Positions 19,484-28,436 of a DNA stretch of 64,000 bases are shown here, in pieces. Source of the DNA: Leptospira neocaledonica (GTDB lineage: Bacteria > Spirochaetota > Leptospiria > Leptospirales > Leptospiraceae). Below the pieces are notes generated by a model. The model worked only from the letters and a program-made list of their open reading frames with translations, searched no databases and was not told the DNA's origin. The position numbers and the translations under genes were made by a program. Location of the stretch: assembly GCF_002812205.1 (NCBI RefSeq), contig NZ_NPEA01000002.1:186001-250000 (forward strand). Direction: 5' to 3'. The stretch's first letter is position 1, and each line of letters opens with the position of its first letter.

Positions 19484-20095
19484 ATGAGTGAAACTTCGAA
19501 AGAACAAGAATTGGAGATCATCGCAAAAGAGGTGGCTCCTTGCGTTCGATGTAAATTGAGTTCGACTCGGACCCAAACTGTTTTCGGAGAAGGGAATCCG
19601 AATGCAGAAGTCATGTTCATCGGAGAAGGCCCAGGCAAACAAGAGGACCTGACAGGCAGACCTTTCGTTGGAAAGGCAGGAGAATTATTAACTAGAATTA
19701 TAGAAAGAGGGATGGGTGTTCCAAGAGACAGCGTTTACATTGCGAACATCACTAAATGTAGGCCAACTGTGGATCTAAAATTCGAAAAAGATAGACCTCC
19801 CGAGGACGACGAAGTAATTGCATGTTCTCCTTTTTTACTCAGACAAATTTCTATCATACAGCCAAAGGTGATCATAACTTTAGGGAATCCATCTACTAGA
19901 TTTATTTTAAGAACAAAAGAAGGAATTACCAAACTTAGGGGAAATTGGGGAGACTTTCACGGAATCCCTGTTATGCCTACTTATCATCCTAGCTACGTAA
20001 TCCGCAACGGCGGAGAAAATAGCCCTTTAAAAAGAGATGTTTGGGAAGATATAAAAAAGGTCCTGGACAGACTGGATTGGAAACGTCCGGGATAG
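19484..20095 (+). CDS. Uracil-DNA glycosylase, family 4 (iron-sulfur type)
   Basis: This enzyme removes uracil from DNA. From ATG 19484 the protein has 203 residues, the family norm; the in-frame extension to 19322 is antisense to the CDF His tail. Motif A is GEGPGKQEDLTGRPFVGKAG and motif B is PTYHPSYVIRN. The 4Fe-4S ligands are likely the N-terminal CVRCKL pair, the Cys in KCRP and a Cys before PFLLRQ. It heads a small run on the plus strand with yjgN and the M48 gene. Confidence 0.95.
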   Translation: MSETSKEQELEIIAKEVAPCVRCKLSSTRTQTVFGEGNPNAEVMFIGEGPGKQEDLTGRPFVGKAGELLTRIIERGMGVPRDSVYIANITKCRPTVDLKFEKDRPPEDDEVIACSPFLLRQISIIQPKVIITLGNPSTRFILRTKEGITKLRGNWGDFHGIPVMPTYHPSYVIRNGGENSPLKRDVWEDIKKVLDRLDWKRPG

Positions 20096-20125
20096 TAATG
20101 AGAGAGAATATTTCAGGAGAATGGA

Positions 20126-21082
20126 ATGGAAAATTCAACGACTCGAGCCAAGTTTGACGGAGACGGATGGGAGTTACTTAAATTATATCTTTTTAATGCT
20201 TTGGCTACGATCAGTACCTTAGGTATTTATTCTTTTTGGGCAAGAGTAAGAGTAGAAAGATATTTAAGGCAACATACTGCTTTCTTAGGGCAGAGATTCG
20301 ATTTCCATGCTACCGGTCTAGAAAGGTTTTTAGGATTTTTAAAAGCAGCTCCCATTGCGATTATTCTATTCTGTGCGATCAAATTTCCTCTACAATGGTG
20401 GGTCTTTTCTCCAGAGTTTGAAACTTTCTCAAATTTGATTCCTGCTTTTCTTCTCTTATATTTGCTTGGGCCGTTTATCTTTGTCGGAAGATTAAGATTT
20501 CATTTAAGTAGGACATCTTATAATAATATAAGATTTCATTTTGCCGGAAGAGTTTTGGAACTTGTCAAAATTTTCCTTGTTGGAATTCCTCTTACGATCC
20601 TCACTTTCGGATTTTATTCTCCTTGGTTTACGATTCGCCTGAAAAGATTCCAGATAGAAAATACCTATTATGGAAACGCAGGATTTAAGTTTGATGGGAC
20701 AGGAGGATCTTTGTTCTGGATCCACTTAAAAGGTTTCCTTCTTCTTTTACCTACGCTCGGTTTTTATGCTTCTTGGTGGCAGGCAAATGTTTATAATTAT
20801 TATTGGAATCGAACCACTGTAAATGGGATCAGATTTAAATCCAATTTAAAGGGAGAAGATGTATTGGTTTATACCATTATTTCTTATGTTTCGATCCTCT
20901 TTACTCTAGGTTTGGCATTTCCATGGATCGCGGTAATTTGGTATAAATTATTTTACGAAGCGATTTCCTTAGAAGTCGAACCTGATCTTAGCCAGATCCA
21001 GCCTGAATATGATAAGGGAGCCTCCGCATTGGCAGAAGGTTTTGAAAGTTCTTTGGAAGCCTTGGCCGACATATTCGATTAA
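20126..21082 (+). CDS. YjgN/DUF898-family membrane protein
   Basis: The 318-residue protein has at least six hydrophobic helices and twice repeats the DUF898 pattern: TLGIYSFWARVRVERYLRQH near residue 35 and later TLGFYASWWQANVYNYYWNRT, with a third related block around FGFYSPWFTIRLKRF. An N-terminal FDGDGWELLKLYLFN also fits. Function is unknown; the family is often next to M48 peptidases, as here (the next gene starts 21 bases on). Confidence 0.9.
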   Translation: MENSTTRAKFDGDGWELLKLYLFNALATISTLGIYSFWARVRVERYLRQHTAFLGQRFDFHATGLERFLGFLKAAPIAIILFCAIKFPLQWWVFSPEFETFSNLIPAFLLLYLLGPFIFVGRLRFHLSRTSYNNIRFHFAGRVLELVKIFLVGIPLTILTFGFYSPWFTIRLKRFQIENTYYGNAGFKFDGTGGSLFWIHLKGFLLLLPTLGFYASWWQANVYNYYWNRTTVNGIRFKSNLKGEDVLVYTIISYVSILFTLGLAFPWIAVIWYKLFYEAISLEVEPDLSQIQPEYDKGASALAEGFESSLEALADIFD

Positions 21083-21103
21083 TTTTGATCTGAGACAATA
21101 CGA

Positions 21104-22267
21104 ATGAAAGATAAACTATACGATGGAAAAACCGCGATCCCTTTTCAAGGGGATCTGGTTCCGGAACAAGACAGACTAGTATTTCTTTCGGAACAGAAAT
21201 CCTTTAGTTTTCAATATTCTGATATTCTAAACTTGGATCCCGTTGGTAGGGAATTTAGATTAGAAATCAGGAATCCGGAAAATCCTGCCTATAGTTTTGT
21301 GATCGTATTTTATTCGAAGGAAAGTTATAGTTCTATCCTTGCTGGCAGAAAGTCTCAAAAAAAATTTCCACTTTTAGATATTTGGCAGAATACGAACTTC
21401 GCAATTAAGATCGGAGCCTTGGCGCTGACTACATTCTTGGCTTTTTCCGTTTATAATGCGGGGCTTTCTTATGCATATTTTTTTGTCCCGACTAGTTACG
21501 ATAAAAAACAATCCGAAGTAATGTCTGAATGGGTTCGAGATTATTTTCCCGAATGTTCTTCTCCCAGTTTAAAATCAACTATGAAGAAGATCAGCAAAAA
21601 GCTGAAGGATGTAGACGATCCATTTGATTACGATATTATTGTAATCGATGACGAGGTATTTAACGCTTTTGCAATGCCGGGCGGCACAATCGTCGTTTTT
21701 ACTGAACTACTGAAAAAGACGGAAACTCCTGAAGAGCTAGCCGGGGTGCTAGCTCATGAGATGGCCCATATTCATAAAAGACATGGGGTTCGGAGACAGA
21801 TCCGTTCCGCAGGAAATGTAGTATTATTATCTTTGGGGATTGGTTCAGGATTCGAAGGGGTGGATATGTTGGAAAACATGGATTCTCTTTACGAAGTCTT
21901 GAGTGTCACCATATACGACCAAAAATTCTCCAGAGAATATGAGTCAGAAGCAGACGAAGTCGCGTTGGAGAAATTAAAAAAATCGAATTTAACAGGAGAA
22001 GGATTCCTAAACTTTTTTAAAAGGATCCAAGAAGAATACGAAGTTCCTGAAGAAGGGGAAGGAGAGAAGGATACGGTAAAGATCCCGGACTTTTTAAGTT
22101 CTCACCCTGCTACAGAAGATAGAATTGAATATGTGAAAAATATAATTTCTCATCCCGAATATCCTAAAGGAAAATTAGGAATTTCGAATAAAGAATGGAA
22201 CCGTATTCAAAAACTTTGTTCTCCTGTGAAACCTAGAAAAGAATTTAAAAATCCTTTAGGATTGTGA
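21104..22267 (+). CDS. Membrane-anchored M48-family metallopeptidase
   Basis: The 387-residue protein has an unusual N-terminal cytoplasmic beta-rich domain (1-90), one membrane segment (about 101-127), then an M48 catalytic domain with zinc motif HEMAH at 218-222 and a probable third ligand in the EYESEADEVA helix. The FAMPGGTIVVFTELL segment is typical of the BepA/LoiP-type M48 group. It probably degrades misfolded envelope proteins. It is paired with yjgN upstream. A palindrome follows. Confidence 0.93.
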   Translation: MKDKLYDGKTAIPFQGDLVPEQDRLVFLSEQKSFSFQYSDILNLDPVGREFRLEIRNPENPAYSFVIVFYSKESYSSILAGRKSQKKFPLLDIWQNTNFAIKIGALALTTFLAFSVYNAGLSYAYFFVPTSYDKKQSEVMSEWVRDYFPECSSPSLKSTMKKISKKLKDVDDPFDYDIIVIDDEVFNAFAMPGGTIVVFTELLKKTETPEELAGVLAHEMAHIHKRHGVRRQIRSAGNVVLLSLGIGSGFEGVDMLENMDSLYEVLSVTIYDQKFSREYESEADEVALEKLKKSNLTGEGFLNFFKRIQEEYEVPEEGEGEKDTVKIPDFLSSHPATEDRIEYVKNIISHPEYPKGKLGISNKEWNRIQKLCSPVKPRKEFKNPLGL

Positions 22268-22296
22268 AAATTACAACGCGCAAGAAATCGGTTCAC

Positions 22297-22320
22297 GCGA
22301 TGTAGGAATTCCTACATCGC
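22297..22320. repeat. 24-base perfect palindrome, hairpin
   Basis: GCGATGTAGGAA is followed immediately by its exact reverse complement TTCCTACATCGC. It is 30 bases after the M48 stop codon and followed by TTTCCC, so it may act as a terminator for the yjgN-M48 unit or convergently for the hydrolase gene. A GTAGGA-type inverted repeat could also be a dispersed genomic repeat; that needs a genome-wide count. Confidence 0.8.
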
Positions 22321-22389
22321 TTTCCCAGGGTATTATTTTATATCAGAGATATCGTCCACTTGTTAAGTGCGCTATAGTCGCTGCGAGAT

Positions 22390-23316
22390 TTACTCTCCCT
22401 TCTTCTTAGCTAACCAATCCGCTATTTTCTGATAGATATCGGAAGGAGCGGATTCGTGTGCGAATAAGGAAAGATGATCGTAGTCTATCTTTCCTCCATT
22501 GTCGCGCCCTACTTCAAGGAACTGAGTAAATCCTCTTTTTCTGCGATAGACCGGATGGATCGATTCGGAAGTTGCGATATTGTCTAACTTGCCTGCTACA
22601 AATAGAGTCGGAAAATCCATTAACTCGAAGTCGGCCCAAACTTTCGGATTTTCTTCCAGTGAAGGAAGATAGTTCCACAATGTTTGGTAAAGATATAAAG
22701 TGGTAGGGTTGTCTTCGTCCAAGGAAATAAATCTAGAGCAGAAACTATCCTTATTCTTGCAGGAATTGGAAAGGTCTGTACCGAATCGTTTCTCTTTTTT
22801 CATATCATCAATGAAACTATCGTTGTACTTATAATCCATTCCTGTTCCTAAAAAGAAAACTTTGGAGATCGCAGGATCTTTTTTGGATCGGATATAATGA
22901 AGAATTGCCTGGCCTCCTACTGAGACCCCTCCTAAAATATAATCCTTACGATTACTTAGGCCTTGGACTTGAGAGACTGCTTGCGGGATCAATTTTTCTC
23001 CCACCTCTTTCAAATCTAATCCGGGATATACTTCGAAATGCAAAAGGAATACGGAGAATCCATTTCCGCTTAAAACTCCGATAAGCCCGTTATAATCTCC
23101 GAGATATAAAGACTTTTTATTCACAAGGATAGGATCCAAAAGTAGAACTGGCGGATAATCCGAGCTATGTTTTAAAAAATTGGTGAGATATACATTAGAC
23201 GCTATATTTGCAGTTTGATTTTTAAAAGTTTCTTCCGTGATTACCGCATATCGAGTGCAGGAAAAAAACAGAAAAATGGAAAATAAGAAGAATATGATTT
23301 TATTTTTGAATTTCAT
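22390..23316 (-). CDS. Lipoprotein alpha/beta hydrolase
   Basis: Taking ATG 23316 (308 residues) gives a clean lipoprotein signal peptide ending LFFSC; an in-frame ATG at 23352 would overlap the upstream gene by 22 bases. The alpha/beta-hydrolase nucleophile elbow is GGVSVGG (Ser in a G-x-S-x-G motif), preceded by an HGG-like loop region that is not well conserved. The C-terminal AGKLDN and YDHLSLF segments supply the acid and His. It is the second of a tandem hydrolase pair with 23331-24407; substrate unknown, probably lipid or ester. Confidence 0.75.
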   Translation of the reverse strand: MKFKNKIIFFLFSIFLFFSCTRYAVITEETFKNQTANIASNVYLTNFLKHSSDYPPVLLLDPILVNKKSLYLGDYNGLIGVLSGNGFSVFLLHFEVYPGLDLKEVGEKLIPQAVSQVQGLSNRKDYILGGVSVGGQAILHYIRSKKDPAISKVFFLGTGMDYKYNDSFIDDMKKEKRFGTDLSNSCKNKDSFCSRFISLDEDNPTTLYLYQTLWNYLPSLEENPKVWADFELMDFPTLFVAGKLDNIATSESIHPVYRRKRGFTQFLEVGRDNGGKIDYDHLSLFAHESAPSDIYQKIADWLAKKKGE

Positions 23317-23330
23317 TTTATGATCCGGAA

Positions 23331-24407
23331 TTAATTTCTTTTGTTCAACCAATGGATGATCGTCGGGAATACTTCGTCATCTGCCTTCTTTCCTACAACT
23401 AGGTCGGTATGACCATAGTCTTCCGAAAAACCTTTCCCTTTAGAAAGTACGAATAAAGTTTTATCAGCAGATCCTAACTGGTCGTAAACATATCTGAGAG
23501 AGTATGCGAATCCCAATTTGTCCCTTCTACCTGCGACGAGTAATACTGGGATTTTGATATTCCCAAAACTTTGTGAATAGATCAGTTTGCCGTCTTCGGA
23601 ACGGAATTGTCCTGTTTCTACGATCTTATCCATCTGCCTTGCTTCTCTCTTGGAAACCGTAGCTATGGAATCCGTAAAGACACCAGATACAATTTTAGGA
23701 TCTATATTCGGCGCGTGCCAAAAAACTTCTTCGAAACTTCTTTTGGGAAAAATAGGGAGTCCCGTTCCTCCTCTGACACCCGACCAGGTTTCCGTCGGAA
23801 CGGCAGGCCAAAGATTCATGAGCCAAGTAAAACTAGACCATAATTTTAAAGCATCAGATGGAGGATCCATGATCGCAGGAGAACCTATCGCCACAAAATT
23901 CGCTACTCTGTTCTCTCCTAAACTTCCGAGTCTCGCGTATTGGAGCATTCCTCCCATACTATGGCCGATCCAGTTCACCTTATCCTTGCCGGTTGTTTTG
24001 AGAACGTATTGGATCGCTGCATCCGCATCTTGTTTTATATAATCATCGATAGAATAATCAAAAGTTTTATCTCCCCAGAATAAAGAAGGAGACCCAGCTT
24101 CTTGTTTTCCTCTCAACTCCAAAAGCCAAACATCATAACCTTCTTTTTGAAGATGAGCTACAATAGACGACTTTTCGTTGATCTTAAGATAGATACGATT
24201 CGCTATGAATCCGTGACAAAGTATCACAGGATATTTTTTTTGAGAAGTACCCTGCAAAGGAGGAAAATGTTCTAGAGTCAGATCCCAACCGTCGGAGGTT
24301 TTAGGATGCAGGATCTCTCCCTTTAGCGCGATATTCGCGGAACAAGAAACGATTAGCGGTACGCATACGAAGAATGCGAAAAGAAAACGAAGCATACCCG
24401 CGATCAT
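23331..24407 (-). CDS. Lipoprotein alpha/beta hydrolase (lipase-like)
   Basis: The 358-residue protein has a lipoprotein signal with Cys at residue 22 (LIVSC). It resembles acid lipases: oxyanion loop LCHGFIANR (63-71), nucleophile elbow WIGHSMGGM with Ser150, late acid in AGRRDKLG and catalytic His in EDYGHTDL. It probably hydrolyses lipids in the envelope or acts extracytoplasmically. It is followed directly by a second hydrolase gene, a tandem pair that may work on related substrates. Confidence 0.9.
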   Translation of the reverse strand: MIAGMLRFLFAFFVCVPLIVSCSANIALKGEILHPKTSDGWDLTLEHFPPLQGTSQKKYPVILCHGFIANRIYLKINEKSSIVAHLQKEGYDVWLLELRGKQEAGSPSLFWGDKTFDYSIDDYIKQDADAAIQYVLKTTGKDKVNWIGHSMGGMLQYARLGSLGENRVANFVAIGSPAIMDPPSDALKLWSSFTWLMNLWPAVPTETWSGVRGGTGLPIFPKRSFEEVFWHAPNIDPKIVSGVFTDSIATVSKREARQMDKIVETGQFRSEDGKLIYSQSFGNIKIPVLLVAGRRDKLGFAYSLRYVYDQLGSADKTLFVLSKGKGFSEDYGHTDLVVGKKADDEVFPTIIHWLNKRN

Positions 24408-24473
24408 CTTCTTTGCCGAAATGGAATCAAGGAAAATTCAAAAGGCAAAGCAAAGTAAAGAACGATGTTCGTA

Positions 24474-25178
24474 TTATCCGATACGGAGAAGACTTAGAAA
24501 GGAGTTTACCGACTTCTTCACACCCGGAAAAAATCCGATCTTATGAAGTAGCGGATTCCACCAACCTGTGGTAATACAAAAATACGTATCGTATGGAGCC
24601 GTATGATGTATTTTATGATGCTCCGGTGAAAGTATCCAACGCTTTTTTTGCATATATCGAATGAACTTGTTAGGCTCATCTTGATGGGCCCATTTGTGGA
24701 TTTGGTTCGTAAAAAAGATCCCGACGAGAACTAGAATCCAAAATGTTCTCGCCCAAGGGAATTTTCCGCTCTCTAAAGGAGCAAAAAAACAGTACAGGAG
24801 AATAGGAAGAGAGATTAGACAATTGTTTCCGTTAGTCTCTATGAAATCATGTCGGGTGATTCCTTTAGGATCCACATGATGATCACGAAATGGAAAAATA
24901 AAAGCAGGACCTATATAAGGAGTAAATTCGTTCCCGAAACTATCTCCTAAAAAATGAACAATGCCTGAAAGAAAATCAGCGGTAATATAAGCTGAGAATA
25001 AGAGAGCTACAAGTTCGAATAAGAAAATCCATGGAGAATCCTGCAGAACCGACAACGATAATATTCCAAACTCATACAAACATAGCCCGGAAAAAACTAG
25101 GAACAAAAGTATACTTAGAACTTCCACGAGTCTATGGATCTTAAAAGGAGAAGGGAACAAAATTTTCAGGAAGTTCAT
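24474..25178 (-). CDS. CarF/TMEM189-type lipid desaturase (plasmanylethanolamine desaturase-like)
   Basis: The 234-residue protein has hydrophobic helices at about 20-40, 49-68, 118-135 and 147-161 and the histidine pattern of the Kua/CarF/PEDS1 family: SGIVHFLGDSFG with H75, FRDHHVDPKGITRHD with H100, H101 and H110, IHKWAHQ with H161 and H165, and PEHHKIHH with H187, H188, H191 and H192. These histidines would hold a di-iron centre. The characterised family members introduce the vinyl-ether bond that makes plasmalogens (CarF in Myxococcus, TMEM189 in animals). That activity here is inferred from motif match. Confidence 0.88.
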   Translation of the reverse strand: MNFLKILFPSPFKIHRLVEVLSILLFLVFSGLCLYEFGILSLSVLQDSPWIFLFELVALLFSAYITADFLSGIVHFLGDSFGNEFTPYIGPAFIFPFRDHHVDPKGITRHDFIETNGNNCLISLPILLYCFFAPLESGKFPWARTFWILVLVGIFFTNQIHKWAHQDEPNKFIRYMQKKRWILSPEHHKIHHTAPYDTYFCITTGWWNPLLHKIGFFPGVKKSVNSFLSLLRIG

Positions 25179-25409
25179 GGTTCTTATTTATACTATAGCT
25201 CTCGGTTTGCAAAAATTTTTTTACCTGATCCTTGATTACGGTAAAAAAAGACCCTTTCGAAAACGATACATAAGAGATAGATCTATTGAGAATTTAGATA
25301 TTTCGGATTAATCAAATGTTCTCGCATACTTGAATTTTATTCGGATTTTTAAATCCCGCTTTTCAATCTTGCGCAAGAAATTCTTAATTGAAAGTCCACG
25401 GCATTAAGA

Positions 25410-27794
25410 ATGATTCTACGACGTCTTAAAAGATTGATTTATCCTCCATTATCAGCCGACCCCGAAAAAGACGTTTCGATCAAACTTCTTTATGGCCTGA
25501 TGTATGTCACCTTCGCAGTTGCGGTCTCATATCGGATCATTCATCCACTTATTTCTGAAAAACCGAAAAACGTTTATTATTCCTTCTATCTCATTCCGTC
25601 TGCTGTGATCCTTTGCCACCTTCTTGCTAAATCGGGAAGGGTAAAATTAGGCGCACATATAATGATCTTCTTACAATGGTTAGCACTTTGTATTGTGTCT
25701 ATGAGAGAAGGTGGAGTGTATGCCACATCATTCTCTCAGTTTATGATCATTATAGTGCTTGCTTCTTTGATATTGGGACAAGTTGGAGCGTTATTCTACA
25801 CACTATTATCTTTCTCTACAGGTCTCTTAAGTATTTATCTGAAATCCAAGGGAATGATACCGGCTCCAAATTATCCTGTAGGAGAATGGTCTGCATTCAT
25901 AGGAAATTCCGTAGGCATATTTATGGCCTGGATCCTAATGAAATTTGGTTTATCAGGATTATCTAAAATAAGAGAAGAATTATCTAGAGCCCAGATCGAC
26001 GCGAAGTTAGGAGGGATTACTCTTAATTTGGAAACTAAGGAAGTAACCTTATCCAAAGAATATCGTATCATGTTGGGAGATAAAACTGCGAAAGAATCTA
26101 CTACAATCCTGATGGATCAATTTTTGGAGAGATATGTAGACGGAGATAATAAGGAAAAAATTGTATCAGAACTTGCAGAAGGAGCAAAACATTTTAACGA
26201 TCCTTCTTATTCCACAGAATTTATTTTTAGAACCAAGGGAGATGATGGGAAAACCAGATATATTTTGGCCAAAGGTAAATATAAAGATTCTGTAATTGGT
26301 TATGGAACCGGCCAAGATATCACAGAAAAACATATTGCGGGAGAAGAGATCAAAGCGAGTCAGGAATTGTTCTCCAAAGTATTCAAGCTGAGTCCCTATG
26401 CTACTTCTATCTCAAACTACGAAGATGGAAAATATGTGGATATCAACGATGGTTTTACTGAATTACTCGGTTATACAAGAGAAGAGGTGATCGGTCGTAC
26501 TAGTGTTGAGCTAGGCATCTGGTTAAGTTCCGACGAAAGAGAACATTTCAAGGAAAAGATCAAAAAAGACGGATTTTTATATAATGAAGAAGTAACATTC
26601 AGAGCCAAGGATGGACGTTATATCCAAGTGGAATTTTCCACTCGATTCACTGTGATCGATGGAGAAAAGCGTATGATCAATATGGTAAAAGATATTTCTT
26701 CTAAAAAAGAAGCGGCAGAATTAAGGATCCTGAATAATGAGATTTCCTCCCAGAACGAATTAATCGCAAAACAAAAAGCGGAATTAGAGTCTACGCTTGA
26801 ATATCTTCAAAAAACCCAAAACCAATTGATACTTTCCGAAAAAATGGCATCTCTAGGACAGTTGGTTGCAGGGATTGCACATGAGATCAATAATCCTATT
26901 GGAGTCATCCGAGCGGCTAACGAGTCTGTCAAAAACCATTTCGATCGTGTCTTAGATAGAATGCAAGAGGCCGCTTCCGTTTTGGAAAATCTTGGCAATG
27001 AAGCCAAATTAGAATTCCAAACCTTATTAAAAAAAGGAAGAGCTTACCAGGAAATTATTCCTCCAAAGGTAGTAAGAGCTAAAACAAAAATTCTGGAATC
27101 TAGACTGAAAGAACTCGGGATCTCAGAATCTAGAAATATAGCAGAAGGTTTGATAGAAGCAGGCCTGGAAGAAGCTCTGGAAGATTTCCCAAAACTATTC
27201 ATCGGAGAAAAAATCCAACATATTATCCAATATGCATTGGATGAGATCCAAGCAAGTAGAAGTTCCAAATTGGTGGATATGTCCGTAGACAGAACTTCTA
27301 AGATCGTTTATGCACTTAAGAACTTTTCCCACTTCAGCAATGGTGGACCGAAAGCTCCTGTGGATATCAGGGAAAGTATAGATACTGTTCTCACCATCTA
27401 CCAAAATCAATTGAAGTCAGGAATAGAGATCATAAAAGAATATGAGGCAGGAATTCCTATCGTCCCAGGATATTCGGACGATCTATTGCATGTTTGGACT
27501 AACCTGATCTATAATGCGGCACAAGCGATGGCCTTCAAAGGGATCCTAAAAATAAACGTAGGTGCTGGAGGTGGAAAAGATCATATCTGCATTAAGATTT
27601 CGGATAACGGGCCTGGGATTCCGGAATCGATACAAGAAAGGATTTTCGAGCCATTTTTCACAACCAAGGCCCCGGGAGAAGGTTCCGGATTAGGATTGGA
27701 TATAGTAAAACGTATCGTTGAAAACCACGGCGGATCTATCGGATTCGAAACTTCTCCGAAAGGAACTGCATTTTTAGTAATCTTGCCTCAGTGA
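25410..27794 (+). CDS. Membrane PAS-domain sensor histidine kinase
   Basis: The 794-residue protein has five to six membrane helices in residues 25-185, a PAS-like region at about 195-305, a second PAS at about 318-432 with the DINDGFTELLGYTREEVIG motif, and a coiled coil. The kinase core has H-box GIAHEINNP with phospho-accepting His491, N-box VWTNLIYNAAQAM (Asn702) and G-boxes SDNGPGIP and GSGLGLDIVKRIVENHGG. About 110 residues are inserted between the two dimerisation helices (about 510-620). No response regulator is nearby, so it is orphan. It ends overlapping msrA by 7 bases. Confidence 0.95.
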   Translation: MILRRLKRLIYPPLSADPEKDVSIKLLYGLMYVTFAVAVSYRIIHPLISEKPKNVYYSFYLIPSAVILCHLLAKSGRVKLGAHIMIFLQWLALCIVSMREGGVYATSFSQFMIIIVLASLILGQVGALFYTLLSFSTGLLSIYLKSKGMIPAPNYPVGEWSAFIGNSVGIFMAWILMKFGLSGLSKIREELSRAQIDAKLGGITLNLETKEVTLSKEYRIMLGDKTAKESTTILMDQFLERYVDGDNKEKIVSELAEGAKHFNDPSYSTEFIFRTKGDDGKTRYILAKGKYKDSVIGYGTGQDITEKHIAGEEIKASQELFSKVFKLSPYATSISNYEDGKYVDINDGFTELLGYTREEVIGRTSVELGIWLSSDEREHFKEKIKKDGFLYNEEVTFRAKDGRYIQVEFSTRFTVIDGEKRMINMVKDISSKKEAAELRILNNEISSQNELIAKQKAELESTLEYLQKTQNQLILSEKMASLGQLVAGIAHEINNPIGVIRAANESVKNHFDRVLDRMQEAASVLENLGNEAKLEFQTLLKKGRAYQEIIPPKVVRAKTKILESRLKELGISESRNIAEGLIEAGLEEALEDFPKLFIGEKIQHIIQYALDEIQASRSSKLVDMSVDRTSKIVYALKNFSHFSNGGPKAPVDIRESIDTVLTIYQNQLKSGIEIIKEYEAGIPIVPGYSDDLLHVWTNLIYNAAQAMAFKGILKINVGAGGGKDHICIKISDNGPGIPESIQERIFEPFFTTKAPGEGSGLGLDIVKRIVENHGGSIGFETSPKGTAFLVILPQ

Positions 27795-28318
27795 GTTTTC
27801 TTTTTCAGAAATTTTTCTATCTTAGGACGGATCACGTAATGACAATAGGGCTGTCCAGGATTTAGTCTGAAATAATTTTGATGATAATTTTCACCCGGGA
27901 AAAATTTTTCTAAGGCAACGATCTCAGTTACTATAGGAGAAGCGAACTTAGGATCTGCTTCGGTTCTGGAAGCTTCCGCAATTTCTTTCTGGGATTGATT
28001 TTCGTATAAGATGATACTTCTATACTGAGGCCCTTCGTCATTGCCCTGTTTATTCCTGGTAGTAGGATCATGTGCTTCCCAAAAAATTTCTAAAATGTTT
28101 TTGTAGGATATCTTACTTGGATCGAATCCGACTCGAATTACTTCCGCATGCCCTGTCAATCCAGTGCAAACCGATCTATAATTTGGTGCAGGATCATGTC
28201 CGCCCGCATATCCGGAGACAATGGATTCTACCCCATCCACCAATTGGTAGATTGCTTCGACACACCAAAAACATCCTCCACCTAAAACTGCGTATTCCAG
28301 ATCTTTTTGTTCTGACAT
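27788..28318 (-). CDS. msrA: Peptide methionine sulfoxide reductase A
   Basis: MsrA repairs methionine-S-sulfoxide using a cysteine relay. The 176-residue protein has the catalytic Cys16 in GGGCFWCVEA, plus the family motifs YAGG and GLTGHAEVIRV and EIFWEAHDPTTRNKQGNDEGPQYRS (family core). The C-terminus lacks the extended Cys-rich tail of some MsrA enzymes; the Cys in PYCHY may be the resolving residue. It is divergent from the DUF1564 gene and convergent with the kinase gene. Confidence 0.97.
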   Translation of the reverse strand: MSEQKDLEYAVLGGGCFWCVEAIYQLVDGVESIVSGYAGGHDPAPNYRSVCTGLTGHAEVIRVGFDPSKISYKNILEIFWEAHDPTTRNKQGNDEGPQYRSIILYENQSQKEIAEASRTEADPKFASPIVTEIVALEKFFPGENYHQNYFRLNPGQPYCHYVIRPKIEKFLKKKTH

Positions 28319-28436
28319 TCCATCCTCCTTTCTTATTAGATTTGATTCCGCTCGGAAAGTCGTATCTCGGAAACATTTTTCCGAGTTTCTTTCGAAAAAA
28401 CGTAAGCGCTAAGCCGGGACTGAGACCGGGACGGGT

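Noticed and set aside
25179..25409. A possible RNA gene in the gap before the histidine kinase
   Set aside because: The stretch is AT-rich with no tRNA or structured RNA pattern; it probably holds only promoters.
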